This document shows, in pieces, positions 15,364 to 24,270 of a stretch of 24,270 nt of DNA. The translations under genes and the position numbers were made by a program. The DNA comes from Acidobacteria bacterium AH-259-G07. GTDB taxonomy: Bacteria > Acidobacteriota > UBA6911 > RPQK01 > JADFOI01. Within the stretch, counting starts at the first letter, position 1. The number at the start of each line of letters is the position of its first letter. Location of the stretch: assembly GCA_027717925.1 (NCBI GenBank), contig JALLON010000009.1, positions 1 to 24,270 of the forward strand, read 5' to 3'. The notes under the pieces were generated by a model. That model was not told where the DNA came from. It did not search any database and was given only the letters and a program-made list of their open reading frames with translations.

Positions 15364-15448
15364 GAGCGTAGGGGCGAGTCGGTGGCTCGCCCGAGCTGAT
15401 CTTTTACAGAGAGCTGTTCGGGCGAGCCGGCGGCTCGCCCCTACGCTC
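15364..15448. repeat. REPIN-like inverted pair of GTAG palindromes
   Basis: The first unit has GTAG (15368-15371) and a palindrome with arms GGGCGAG and CTCGCCC (15372-15392). The second is its inverted copy (15420-15440), followed by CTAC. Over 31 bases the arms differ at three central positions. GTAG next to a hairpin is the pattern processed by REP-associated tyrosine transposases. A partial third copy of the centre (CCGCCGGCT) touches the rpoC stop at 15455-15469. Confidence 0.8.
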
Positions 15449-15466
15449 AGGCGCTCAGCCGGCGGC

Positions 15467-18400
15467 TCAACCCAGCGTGGCCTGCTGCTCAATTTTTGCC
15501 CCGGCAGCTTTTTCCTTACCAAGGTCTTCCCCAAGCTCCAGGGGTTTTTCAGATTCTGCTTCCTCAAAGGGGTTCTCAATCTCAATATTGCGGTAGTACT
15601 CCATCCCTGTTCCTGCTGGGATCAATCGTCCCATGATCACGTTTTCTTTTAAGCCTCGCAGATAGTCAATCTTTCCGCTGATGGCCGCTTCGGTCAAGAC
15701 TCGGGTCGTTTCTTGGAACGAGGCTGCCGAGATAAAGGAGTCGGTGCTCAAAGAAGCCTTGGTAATCCCCAGCAGCAGTGGACGGCCCGTTGACGGTTTG
15801 CCTTCTTCAGCCTGTACGCGCTCGTTTTCCTCCTGGAAGCGAAACTTGTCCACTTGCTCTTCCAGGAGAAATTCGGTATCGCCAACATCTTCAACCTTAA
15901 TCCACCGCATCATTTGACGGACGATCACTTCGATGTGCTTATCGTTGATGTTAACACCCTGTAGACGGTAAACCTCCTGGGTTTCGTTGACCAAGTAGCG
16001 CTGCAGTTCCTTTTCCCCAAGGACGCGCAGAATGTCGTGTGGATTACGTGGTCCATCCATCAACGCTTCACCGGCCTCCACGTATTCCCCCTCTTGAACA
16101 TTCACGTGAACTCCCCGAGGCAGAAGATACTCCGCTTTGGTCTGACCCACTTCATTCTCCACGATGATTTTGCGCTGACCTCTGCTAATTCCTCCATAAT
16201 GCACGACACCGTCGATCTCAGTGATCACGGCTGTTTCTTTAGGCTTGCGGGCTTCGAAAAGTTCAACGACACGCGGCAAACCCCCGGTTATGTCCTTTGT
16301 TTTGGTTGTTTCTCTTGGAATCTTCGCCAAAGTGTCTCCCGGAAAAACCTCGTCACCTGAATCAATCATTAGGTGCGCTTTTGAGGGGATCAAGTAAGAT
16401 TTCACGATCTTGCCCTTCTCGTCTTTGATTTGGATCTGCGGCTGGCGTTTCTCCTCAGCAGACTCGGTGATCACCTTACGGGCCAGGCCAGTCACTTCGT
16501 CAACCTCCTCCTTCATGGTAAGACCTTCCATGATGTCCTTGAAAACCGCAGTTCCACCCTCTTCTGTCAAGATGGCAAAGGTAAATGGATCCCACTCCAC
16601 CAATTTCCGCCCAGGCTGGATCTTTTGGCCATCTTTGACCATCAGCTTGGCCCCATAGATGACCGAATAGCGTTCTTTTTCTCGGCCCTTCTCATCCAGG
16701 ACAGTCAGACTTCCGTTTCGATTCATGACCACTAGATAGCCTTCCTTATCCGTGACCGTCTGAACATTCAAAAAATGAACTCTTCCAGCGTTTTTCGACT
16801 CAACGGTTGACTGTTCCTCGATCCGGCTGGCGGTCCCTCCGATGTGAAATGTTCTCATGGTGAGCTGGGTGCCCGGCTCTCCGATTGATTGAGCAGCCAG
16901 CACCCCCACGGCCTCGCCCATCTCGACCATTTCACCGGTGGCTAGATTCCGGCCATAGCACATTCGGCACAGCCCTCGTTTGGTCTTACAGGTAAGAACG
17001 GAGCGGATCAGCGCCTTCTCAATGCCCGCTGCTTGAATGGCTGCAGCCGTGTCCTCGTTAATCTCTTGATTGACGTCTACAAGAGTGTCTCCCGTGAACG
17101 GATCGATGACTTTTTCCAGTGCCACCCGACCGACGATGCGATCACGGAGCGCCTCGATGATCTCACCACCTTCAACCAGAGCCGTGACTTCAATGCCGTC
17201 TAAGGTTTGGCAATCTTCTGCGCCGATAATCACATCCTGGGCGACATCGACAAGACGACGAGTTAGATAACCTGAATCGGCCGTTTTAAGAGCTGTGTCG
17301 GCCAGGCCTTTGCGCGCTCCGTGGGTGGAGATAAAGTACTGCAAAACCGCCAAGCCCTCCCGAAAATTCGCCGTAATCGGGGTTTCAATAATTTCCCCCG
17401 AAGGTTTGGCCATGAGTCCACGCATACCTGCCAACTGACGAATCTGCTGTTTGCTCCCGCGAGCACCCGAGTCCGCCATGACGTAAACTGAGTTGAACTC
17501 ATTGTGCGGACCCTCGTAGGTGGCCATTGCTTCAAACATCTCGTCGGCAATTTTTTCGGTCACATCCGACCAAATCGCCACCACTTTGTTGTAGCGTTCG
17601 CCATTGGTGATGACACCGTCCAAGTACTGCTGTTCTACTTCAATGACGCCCTGTCGAGCTTTCTTGACCAGTGCTTCCTTGTTCCCTGGAATGATGAGGT
17701 CATCAATGCTGATGGTGAAACCTGCCTTGGTAGCGTAGAGAAAACCCAGGTTCTTCAACTTATCCAGCATCTGAACTGTTGTCTCGAGTCCGTAGTGGAG
17801 GTAGCAGTAGTTGACGAGCTGCTGAAGACCTTTCTTCTTGAGCAAACCGTTGATGAAGGGCATTTCATCAGGAAGATGGTCATTGAAAATCGCTCTTCCC
17901 ACGGTGGTCTCAATCAACTGCTTGTCGATTTCCCGTACATCGGCATGGAGCACAGCCTGGGTATCGTACTGCTTAGTAAGATCGATGAGCTGCCCCGAGT
18001 AGCGCAAGAAAATTGGGGTCAGCAGTTCTACCTCTTTTGCTTCGAGAGCGTGGCAGACCTCCTCTGTGTCTGTAAAGTAACGCCCCTCACCCTTGGCTCC
18101 TCGGCGTGCCGCGGTCAAATAATAACAACCCAGAACGATATCCTGAGTCGGGACTGTTACAGGCTGCCCATTGGCAGGTGAGAGGATATTGTGGGTAGAC
18201 AACATCAGAACAATCGCCTCGATTTGTGACTCCTGAGAGAGAGGAATATGGGCGGCCATCTGATCACCGTCGAAATCCGCATTAAAAGCCGTGCAGACCA
18301 GAGGATGAATCTTAATAGCCTTCCCCTCCACCAAAACCGGCTCGAAGGCCTGAATACCCAACCGATGCAAGGTTGGCGCCCGGTTCAAGAGCACTGAATG

Positions 18401-19645
18401 TTGCTTGATCACATCTTCCAGAATGTCCCAGACGATCGGCTCCTGATTCTCCACCATCTCTTTGGCACCTTTGATGGTCGTTGCATGTCCCTCTTTCTCC
18501 AGACGGTTATAAATGAAGGGTTTGAACAGTTCGAGTGCCATGATCTTCGGCAAACCACACTGATGTAACTTCAGCTCTGGGCCCACCACAATGACCGAGC
18601 GACCCGAGTAGTCCACCCGTTTCCCTAAGAGGTTTTGGCGAAAGCGACCCTGCTTTCCTTTCAAAGTGTCCGACAGTGATTTCAGTGGGCGATTCTTCAC
18701 TCCGCGCAAAACCCTTCCTCGCCGACCGTTGTCAAACAGAGCGTCCACCGCTTCCTGGAGCATGCGTTTCTCGTTTCGAATAATCACCTCGGGTGCACGC
18801 AGCTCCATGAGCTTTTTCAAGCGATTGTTCCGATTGATCACCCGTCGATACAAATCATTGAGATCTGAAGTGGCGAAGCGACCTCCATCCAAGGGCACCA
18901 GCGGTCGTAACTCGGGAGGAATCACTGGAATGACATCCAGGATCATCCACTCGGGTCGGTTCCCAGACTTGCGGAACGCATCCACCACCTTAAGCCGTTT
19001 CGAGTGCTTCAAGCGCTTGAGTTGGGAGGTTTCATTTTTCATCCGGAAACGCAGGTCGATGACAAGGGCATCCACGTCAACTCTCCGAAGCAAGTCTTTG
19101 ATTGCCTCGGCTCCCATTCCAGCTTCAAAACGTCCCGCATACTCCTCTTGCAGTGCGCGATATCTTTCTTCCGTCAGAAGCTCTTGCTCTTTCAGCGGAG
19201 CATCACCCGGATCAATCACGACATAAGCCTCAAAGTAGAGGACTCTCTCCAGGTTGCGAAGGGACAAATCGAGAAGATGCCCGATCCGGCTGGGAAGACC
19301 TTTAAAAAACCACACGTGCGAACAGGGGCTGGCCAATTCGATATGTCCCAAGCGCTCACGCCGCACCTTGGAAAGCGTGACTTCGACACCGCACTTGTCA
19401 CAAATCACTCCTCGGTGCTTCATGCGCTTGTATTTTCCACACAGGCATTCCCAATCCGTCACGGGACCGAAAATACGAGCGCAGAAGAGCCCGTCTCGCT
19501 CTGGTTTAAAGGTCCGGTAATTGATTGTCTCCGGCTTGGTAACTTCACCGCTCGACCAAGAGCGGATTTTCTCGGGTGAAGCCAAACCGATCCGGATTGC
19601 CTCAAAGTTCTTCAAAAGCTGGGTCTTGTCAAGATCACGAAACAT
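15467..19645 (-). CDS. rpoC: DNA-directed RNA polymerase subunit beta'
   Basis: This is the catalytic beta' subunit, 1392 residues from the ATG at 19645. With numbering from that ATG the first zinc site is C67/C69/C82/C85, in WECLCGKYKRMKHRGVICDKCG. The absolutely conserved magnesium-binding NADFDGDQMA starts at about 455. The second zinc site is in TCKTKRGLCRMCYG, and the trigger-loop region reads MRTFHIGGTAS. A long lineage-specific insertion follows the trigger-loop start, as in proteobacterial RpoC. An upstream TTG (19651) is better spaced from the GGAGAGGGG ribosome site, so the start is uncertain by two residues. The gene is 33-39 bases after rpoB, in one operon. Confidence 0.98.
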   Translation of the reverse strand: MFRDLDKTQLLKNFEAIRIGLASPEKIRSWSSGEVTKPETINYRTFKPERDGLFCARIFGPVTDWECLCGKYKRMKHRGVICDKCGVEVTLSKVRRERLGHIELASPCSHVWFFKGLPSRIGHLLDLSLRNLERVLYFEAYVVIDPGDAPLKEQELLTEERYRALQEEYAGRFEAGMGAEAIKDLLRRVDVDALVIDLRFRMKNETSQLKRLKHSKRLKVVDAFRKSGNRPEWMILDVIPVIPPELRPLVPLDGGRFATSDLNDLYRRVINRNNRLKKLMELRAPEVIIRNEKRMLQEAVDALFDNGRRGRVLRGVKNRPLKSLSDTLKGKQGRFRQNLLGKRVDYSGRSVIVVGPELKLHQCGLPKIMALELFKPFIYNRLEKEGHATTIKGAKEMVENQEPIVWDILEDVIKQHSVLLNRAPTLHRLGIQAFEPVLVEGKAIKIHPLVCTAFNADFDGDQMAAHIPLSQESQIEAIVLMLSTHNILSPANGQPVTVPTQDIVLGCYYLTAARRGAKGEGRYFTDTEEVCHALEAKEVELLTPIFLRYSGQLIDLTKQYDTQAVLHADVREIDKQLIETTVGRAIFNDHLPDEMPFINGLLKKKGLQQLVNYCYLHYGLETTVQMLDKLKNLGFLYATKAGFTISIDDLIIPGNKEALVKKARQGVIEVEQQYLDGVITNGERYNKVVAIWSDVTEKIADEMFEAMATYEGPHNEFNSVYVMADSGARGSKQQIRQLAGMRGLMAKPSGEIIETPITANFREGLAVLQYFISTHGARKGLADTALKTADSGYLTRRLVDVAQDVIIGAEDCQTLDGIEVTALVEGGEIIEALRDRIVGRVALEKVIDPFTGDTLVDVNQEINEDTAAAIQAAGIEKALIRSVLTCKTKRGLCRMCYGRNLATGEMVEMGEAVGVLAAQSIGEPGTQLTMRTFHIGGTASRIEEQSTVESKNAGRVHFLNVQTVTDKEGYLVVMNRNGSLTVLDEKGREKERYSVIYGAKLMVKDGQKIQPGRKLVEWDPFTFAILTEEGGTAVFKDIMEGLTMKEEVDEVTGLARKVITESAEEKRQPQIQIKDEKGKIVKSYLIPSKAHLMIDSGDEVFPGDTLAKIPRETTKTKDITGGLPRVVELFEARKPKETAVITEIDGVVHYGGISRGQRKIIVENEVGQTKAEYLLPRGVHVNVQEGEYVEAGEALMDGPRNPHDILRVLGEKELQRYLVNETQEVYRLQGVNINDKHIEVIVRQMMRWIKVEDVGDTEFLLEEQVDKFRFQEENERVQAEEGKPSTGRPLLLGITKASLSTDSFISAASFQETTRVLTEAAISGKIDYLRGLKENVIMGRLIPAGTGMEYYRNIEIENPFEEAESEKPLELGEDLGKEKAAGAKIEQQATLG

Positions 19646-19684
19646 TCTCAAGATTTCACCCCTCTCCTTATGGGGACCATGGTT

Positions 19685-22600
19685 CTATTCACTACTTTCC
19701 ATCTCGGCGGCAACACTGCTCAGGGCGGCCTCTGCCTGCATGAGCAACTCCGAACGACGACGGAGTTGCTTTTTCGGTTTTTCGATCAACTCAACATCCA
19801 AGCCCAGGGCCTGCAGTTCTCGAATCAAAACGTTAAATGACTCCGGGATTCCTGGATGGTACGTCGATTCTCCCTTCACAATCGCCTCATAAATCTTGGC
19901 CCGGCCTTGGACATCGTCCGATTTTACCGTCAACAACTCTTGGAGGATGTTGGCGGCGCCATAGGCTTCGAGCGCCCATACTTCCATTTCTCCAAAACGC
20001 TGGCCACCAAATTGCGCCTTACCTCCCAACGGCTGCTGGGTAATGAGGCTGTAAGGCCCAATGGAGCGAGCGTGAATTTTATCGTCCACCAGGTGGCTGA
20101 GTTTAAGCATGTAGATGTAGCCGACCGTAACCTTCTGATCAAAAGGTTCACCCGTCGTGCCATCATATAGAATCGTTTTCCCGCTAATTGGCAGGCCCGC
20201 CTTGCTCAACTCCTCCTTGATCTCGTGTTCCCTGGCGCCGTCAAACACGGGAGTTGCATAGTGCAATCCGAGCACCTTTGAAGCCCAACCCAGATGGGTT
20301 TCCAGAATCTGCCCCACGTTCATACGCGATGGAACTCCGAGCGGGTTCAAGACAATTTCCACGGGAGTTCCATCGGGAAGATAAGGTATATCTTCTTCGG
20401 GAAGAACGCGGGCTATAACGCCTTTATTTCCATGGCGCCCCGCCATCTTGTCGCCCACGGAGAGCTTGCGCTTCATGGCCACGTAAACTTTGACCATCTT
20501 TATCACGCCGGGCAGCAGTTCATCGCCTTTCTCCATCCGGCCCAAGCGTTCCTGATGTAAGGAGCGCAGAATCTTAATTTGACGGTCTGTCTTGTCCTCG
20601 ATTTGAGAAACTTCTTGCTGCGCCTTCTTTTGTTGGATACGAATCTTTCTGAGTTCACGGTAGCCGAGCTCTTGCAGAGCTTTGCGGGCCAGCTTTTCGC
20701 CTTTTTTGGCAATTCGCTTACCGTCGGCATTAGTGATCTTGCTCTTGGCCGTCTTTCTTGCCAATACATCGATAATCCGCTTGGTACTTTCCTCCTGCAG
20801 AATTCGAATTTCATCTTCTAGATCCTTTTCCAAACCCTCGATTTCTTCTTCCTCGATTTGCCGGGCGCGTGCATCCTTAGGTACACCCTTGCGAGAAAAG
20901 ATCTTCACGTCAACCACTGTGCCTTCGATTCCAGGCGGTGCATAGAGTGAAGCGTCTTTTACCTCTCCTGCCTTGTCACCGAAAATCGCCCTCAGTAATT
21001 TTTCTTCGGGTGTCAGCTGAGTTTCACCCTTGGGCGTGACCTTTCCGACCAAAATGTCGCTGGGGCGAACCTTGGCGCCAATTCGGATAATTCCGCTCTC
21101 ATCCAGGTCGGCCAAGATGGACTCGCTCACGTTGGGAATATCTCGAGTGATCTCTTCGGGCCCGAGCTTCGTATCGCGTGCCTCGATGTCCAGTTCTTCA
21201 ATGTGGATGGAGGTGTACAGATCTTCCTTGACCAGGCGTTCGCTGACCAGGATCGCGTCTTCGAAGTTGTATCCTCTCCAGGACATAAATGCCACCAAGA
21301 CATTCCTTCCCAGTGCGAGCTCTCCCTTTTCAGTACAAGGACCATCCGCCAGTACCTGGCCCTTATGAACACGGTCTCCCTTTCTGACTAAGGGTTTGTG
21401 ATTGATACAGGTGTTCTGATTAGAACGGGTGAATTTAGTCAGCTTGTAGATGTCGACTCCGGCATCTCGAAGCTCCTCTCCATTTTCAGCCATAACCCGC
21501 ACAATGATCCGTTCTGCATCCACACTGTCCACCACTCCGCCGCGCCGGCACAACAAGACCGCCCCTGAATCCCGAGCGGCAATGTATTCCATGCCGGTGC
21601 CCACGAATGGTGCTTCTGCCTGAACCAATGGTACCGCCTGGCGCTGCATGTTGGATCCCATCAGAGCCCGGTTGGCGTCATCATTTTCCAAGAACGGGAT
21701 CAGGCTCGCCGCCACACTGACCAGCTGTTTCGGGCTGACGTCCACGTACTCTACTTCTTCCCTTTGTACAAAAACGAAATTTCCTCCGTAACGAGCACTG
21801 ACACGGTCACGCACGATCCGTTGTTTCTCGTCCAGTTCAATATTGGCCTGGGCGGTGACGTGTTTATCGCCCTCCCAGGCTGTCAAATAGAAGGCATGGG
21901 ACTCGTATTCGGCTGGCCGCTTCTTACCCTTCAGCCTGCCATTGACTCTGTCGACTTCCTCCTGCTTATAGATCTCACCCACCTTGAATCGGGTACTGCT
22001 TGAATTGGTAATCTTCACGTAATCCACAACTCTGCCATCGATAACCTTGCGGTAGGGCGATTCGATAAATCCAAACTCATCGATTCGCGCGTAGCAGCTC
22101 AAAGAGGAGATCAGGCCGATGTTGGGCCCTTCTGGAGTCTCAATCGGGCAGATGCGACCATAATGGGTGGGGTGCACGTCTCGAACTTCAAATCCTGCTC
22201 TCTCCCGGCTTAACCCCCCAGGACCCAGTGCGGACAGCCGCCGTTTATGGGTGATTTCCGAAAGCGGATTGGTCTGATCCATAAACTGCGAGAGCTGGCT
22301 GCTGCCAAAGAATTCACGAATAGAAGCCATGACTGGTTTGGCGTTGATCAAGTCGTGAGGCATGGCAGTCGCCATCTCCTGATGAACGGACATTTTTTCC
22401 TTAATCGCCCGTTCCATCCTCACCAACCCGATTCGGAACTGGTTTTCCAACAATTCACCGACGGCTCGAACACGGCGGTTTCCCAAATGATCAATGTCAT
22501 CCATGGTGCCGATGTTCTTCTTTAACTTCAGCAGGTAGTCGATCACTTCACAAAAATCCTGGGGAGAAAGAGTCCGTTCATCCAGTGGAGTATCCAGGCT

Positions 22601-24019
22601 CAGTTTAATGTTGAACTTCAATCGACCCACTTTAGAGAAATCGTATTTTCGCGGGTCAAAAAACATCCCGTGAAAAAGGGCAGTTGCCGTCTCAATAGTG
22701 GGTGGATCCCCTGGGCGCTGCTTCCGATAGATCTCAATCAGAGCATCGTTGGTGTTCTTAACTGTATCGCGCTGTAATGTGTTCGACAAAATATCGCCTA
22801 CATCGTCGCGTTCAGGGAAGAAAACGCTTAAATCCTCAATACCGGTCTCAATCAACGAGTTGACAATACTTTCTGTCACTTCGCAGTTCCCTTCAACTAT
22901 GATCTCACCAGAGGAAGGATCTACCACTTCGGCCGCACAAAAAGCTCCTTCGAGGTCTTCAATTCCAATCTCGACTTCTTGCACTTTGCGCTTCTTGAGC
23001 TGGGCAAAGGCTGTATTGGTAACTTTCCTACCCGCGGCAACCAGAACTGCCTTCTTTTTGCTGGGGTCCGGGATATTTTTACTCAGTTTGGTTCCGACGA
23101 GATTCTCATCTAATTTCCAGAAAATCCTTTTGTCCTTAATTTTGATGTTTGAAAGCGTGTAGAAAGTGTGCAGGATGTCTGCGTCAGAATTCAAACCCAG
23201 AGCGCGCAGGAACGTCGTCGCCAGAAACTTTCGCTTCCTATCGATGCGCACATACAGCAGATTCTTGTTGTCATATTCAAACTCCACCCAAGAGCCCCGG
23301 TAAGGAATATTCTTGGCCAGGAAATAACTCTTTTGGGCTCCCACCTCAAAGAAAACACCCGGTGAGCGATGCAGCTGACTGACGATGACACGTTCGGTTC
23401 CATTGATGATGAAGATTCCGTTTTCAGTCATCAACGGGATGTCGCCAAAGTAAACCTCCTGTTCCTTGATGTCACGAATGGTTTTGACGTCTGTATCAGG
23501 ATCCTTGTCCCAAACCACCAGGCGAATCGTCACCTTCAATGGTGCGGAATAAGTCATCCCTCGCTCTTTACATTCATCGATGTTGTACTTCAGATTCAGC
23601 TGGACAGGATCACCACAATCCTCGCAACGTTCAACGTCATTTGGGTTTCTAGATCCGCAGTGCCGGCAAGTGATATCCTCGATACTGTAAGGATTTAAAG
23701 CCAATGTCTCTCGGCAATTTCGACATTGGGCACGCAGGTGTTCAAGCCCCTTTAATTTTCCGCACTTGCATTCCCAGTTGCCGATTGCATAATCCACAAA
23801 CTCCAGGGAGGAAGTTCCGCGGAAATCGGTAATCGGAAAGACGGAATTAAACACCGATTGCAATCCGACATCTTCTCGCTCAGACGGCAACAGATCCATC
23901 TGCAAAAAGCGCTGGTATGAAATCTTTTGTACCTCAAGCAAGTTGGGTATTGGGAAAACGGACTTTATTTTTGCAAAGTCCACTCTTTCCCGATAAACAT
24001 TTTTCATGAAATCAGCCAT
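19685..24019 (-). CDS. rpoB: DNA-directed RNA polymerase subunit beta
   Basis: This is the beta subunit, 1444 residues. The rifampicin pocket reads FGSSQLSQFMDQTNPLSEIT, and the residues matching E. coli D516, H526 and S531 are unchanged (D581, H591, S596), so the usual resistance substitutions are absent. The C-terminal RFGEMEVWALEAYGAA is canonical. Residues about 80-144 are an insertion absent from E. coli, carrying cysteine pairs C84/C86, C99/C102, C118/C121 and C132/C135, probably zinc-binding. This accounts for the 65-residue offset from E. coli numbering. A charged helical insertion lies around the LEDEIRILQEESTKR region. The ATG follows an AAAGGGAG site. An alternative start at M5 is possible. 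Confidence 0.98.
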   Translation of the reverse strand: MADFMKNVYRERVDFAKIKSVFPIPNLLEVQKISYQRFLQMDLLPSEREDVGLQSVFNSVFPITDFRGTSSLEFVDYAIGNWECKCGKLKGLEHLRAQCRNCRETLALNPYSIEDITCRHCGSRNPNDVERCEDCGDPVQLNLKYNIDECKERGMTYSAPLKVTIRLVVWDKDPDTDVKTIRDIKEQEVYFGDIPLMTENGIFIINGTERVIVSQLHRSPGVFFEVGAQKSYFLAKNIPYRGSWVEFEYDNKNLLYVRIDRKRKFLATTFLRALGLNSDADILHTFYTLSNIKIKDKRIFWKLDENLVGTKLSKNIPDPSKKKAVLVAAGRKVTNTAFAQLKKRKVQEVEIGIEDLEGAFCAAEVVDPSSGEIIVEGNCEVTESIVNSLIETGIEDLSVFFPERDDVGDILSNTLQRDTVKNTNDALIEIYRKQRPGDPPTIETATALFHGMFFDPRKYDFSKVGRLKFNIKLSLDTPLDERTLSPQDFCEVIDYLLKLKKNIGTMDDIDHLGNRRVRAVGELLENQFRIGLVRMERAIKEKMSVHQEMATAMPHDLINAKPVMASIREFFGSSQLSQFMDQTNPLSEITHKRRLSALGPGGLSRERAGFEVRDVHPTHYGRICPIETPEGPNIGLISSLSCYARIDEFGFIESPYRKVIDGRVVDYVKITNSSSTRFKVGEIYKQEEVDRVNGRLKGKKRPAEYESHAFYLTAWEGDKHVTAQANIELDEKQRIVRDRVSARYGGNFVFVQREEVEYVDVSPKQLVSVAASLIPFLENDDANRALMGSNMQRQAVPLVQAEAPFVGTGMEYIAARDSGAVLLCRRGGVVDSVDAERIIVRVMAENGEELRDAGVDIYKLTKFTRSNQNTCINHKPLVRKGDRVHKGQVLADGPCTEKGELALGRNVLVAFMSWRGYNFEDAILVSERLVKEDLYTSIHIEELDIEARDTKLGPEEITRDIPNVSESILADLDESGIIRIGAKVRPSDILVGKVTPKGETQLTPEEKLLRAIFGDKAGEVKDASLYAPPGIEGTVVDVKIFSRKGVPKDARARQIEEEEIEGLEKDLEDEIRILQEESTKRIIDVLARKTAKSKITNADGKRIAKKGEKLARKALQELGYRELRKIRIQQKKAQQEVSQIEDKTDRQIKILRSLHQERLGRMEKGDELLPGVIKMVKVYVAMKRKLSVGDKMAGRHGNKGVIARVLPEEDIPYLPDGTPVEIVLNPLGVPSRMNVGQILETHLGWASKVLGLHYATPVFDGAREHEIKEELSKAGLPISGKTILYDGTTGEPFDQKVTVGYIYMLKLSHLVDDKIHARSIGPYSLITQQPLGGKAQFGGQRFGEMEVWALEAYGAANILQELLTVKSDDVQGRAKIYEAIVKGESTYHPGIPESFNVLIRELQALGLDVELIEKPKKQLRRRSELLMQAEAALSSVAAEMESSE

Positions 24020-24201
24020 GCCTGAAAGCTCCCTTTGATGTAATGATTTATCTGAATATCTTTGCCGGCTTGCCGAGAGCAGACACCGAGCCCCTTAAAC
24101 ACACGGGGATACACAGGAAAGTACGGATATACGAGAGCAGAGAAAACTCGCACCCGCTGTATTTAACCTTTACCGGCTCGAAATAAGTTCAAGGACTTCG
24201 T
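24020..24201 (-). promoter_or_regulatory. rpoB: rpoB leader
   Basis: About 180 bases separate the upstream terminator from rpoB. It contains the ribosome site (24030-24037) and a short CCCC/GGGG inverted repeat near 24091-24108. I see no convincing -35/-10 pair, so rpoBC may depend on read-through from an upstream ribosomal-protein unit. Confidence 0.45.
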
Positions 24202-24234
24202 AAAAAATAAGGAGGGGACACTACTCCCCTCCTT
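24202..24234 (-). terminator. Intrinsic terminator/attenuator upstream of rpoB
   Basis: On the minus strand a perfect 10-bp stem (AAGGAGGGGA paired with TCCCCTCCTT, 24209-24234) with a 6-base loop is followed by ATTTTTTA. It would end transcription arriving from genes beyond the window edge, expected to be rplJ-rplL, and by position matches the rplL-rpoB attenuator known in E. coli. Confidence 0.8.
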
Positions 24235-24270
24235 AACAAACTCCAAAAAAAGCGCAACAATCCTTTCGAC

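Noticed and set aside
15349..15585. 78-residue open frame across the REPIN and rpoC end
   Set aside because: Its sequence is repeat-derived and it overlaps the rpoC 3' end.
17504..18181. 225-residue open frame opposite rpoC
   Set aside because: It is antisense to a highly conserved rpoC region, with no recognisable domain or ribosome site; shadow frames of this size are common here.
19004..19579. 191-residue open frame opposite rpoC
   Set aside because: It is antisense to the conserved N-terminal rpoC region and has no independent support.

Overview
This 24.3 kb window is bacterial chromosome, most likely from a member of the Acidobacteriota or a relative. That placement is an inference. 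It rests on the short cysteine-free pilin of the type seen in that phylum, the UbiA-like futalosine-pathway prenyltransferase, an RpoC start resembling acidobacterial ones, the CTCCTGN-type heptanucleotide arrays and moderate GC; no rRNA is present to confirm it. I see no tRNA, rRNA, CRISPR array, prophage or insertion sequence. Thirteen protein genes are supported.

Region 1 (1-7174, all minus strand) holds a regulatory set and a small metabolic operon. Upstream lies hyuB followed by an OSBS/N-acylamino acid racemase gene, joined by an ATGA overlap. Then come a membrane histidine kinase and its sigma-54-type response regulator, 18 bases apart. Last is an ECF sigma factor with a textbook sigma-54 promoter (645-659) about 27 bases before its ATG. 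The arrangement suggests a cascade: kinase, then response regulator with sigma-54 polymerase, then ECF sigma factor.

Region 2 (7175-15278) is a type IV pilus locus. A UbiA-family prenyltransferase gene (mqnP-like) overlaps pilB by 16 bases. pilC and pilS follow on the plus strand, pilR is convergent on the minus strand, and pilA is on the plus strand behind a perfect sigma-54 promoter (14786-14800). PilS and PilR are expected to drive pilA. No pilT lies between pilB and pilC; that gap holds a 27-bp palindrome whose left arm is the end of pilB. pilC contains a run of ten G bases. The pilS/pilR gap is a mirrored array of heptamers.

Region 3 (15279-24270, minus strand) is rpoB-rpoC, with an intrinsic terminator/attenuator upstream of rpoB. 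RpoB carries an unusual cysteine-rich insertion near its N-terminus. rpoC and pilA converge on a bidirectional terminator and a REPIN-like pair of GTAG palindromes.

The most unusual items are the sigma-54 to ECF cascade, the G10 tract in pilC, the perfect palindrome at the end of pilB, the eight-cysteine insertion in RpoB, and the racemase/hyuB pair beside a futalosine-type menaquinone gene.
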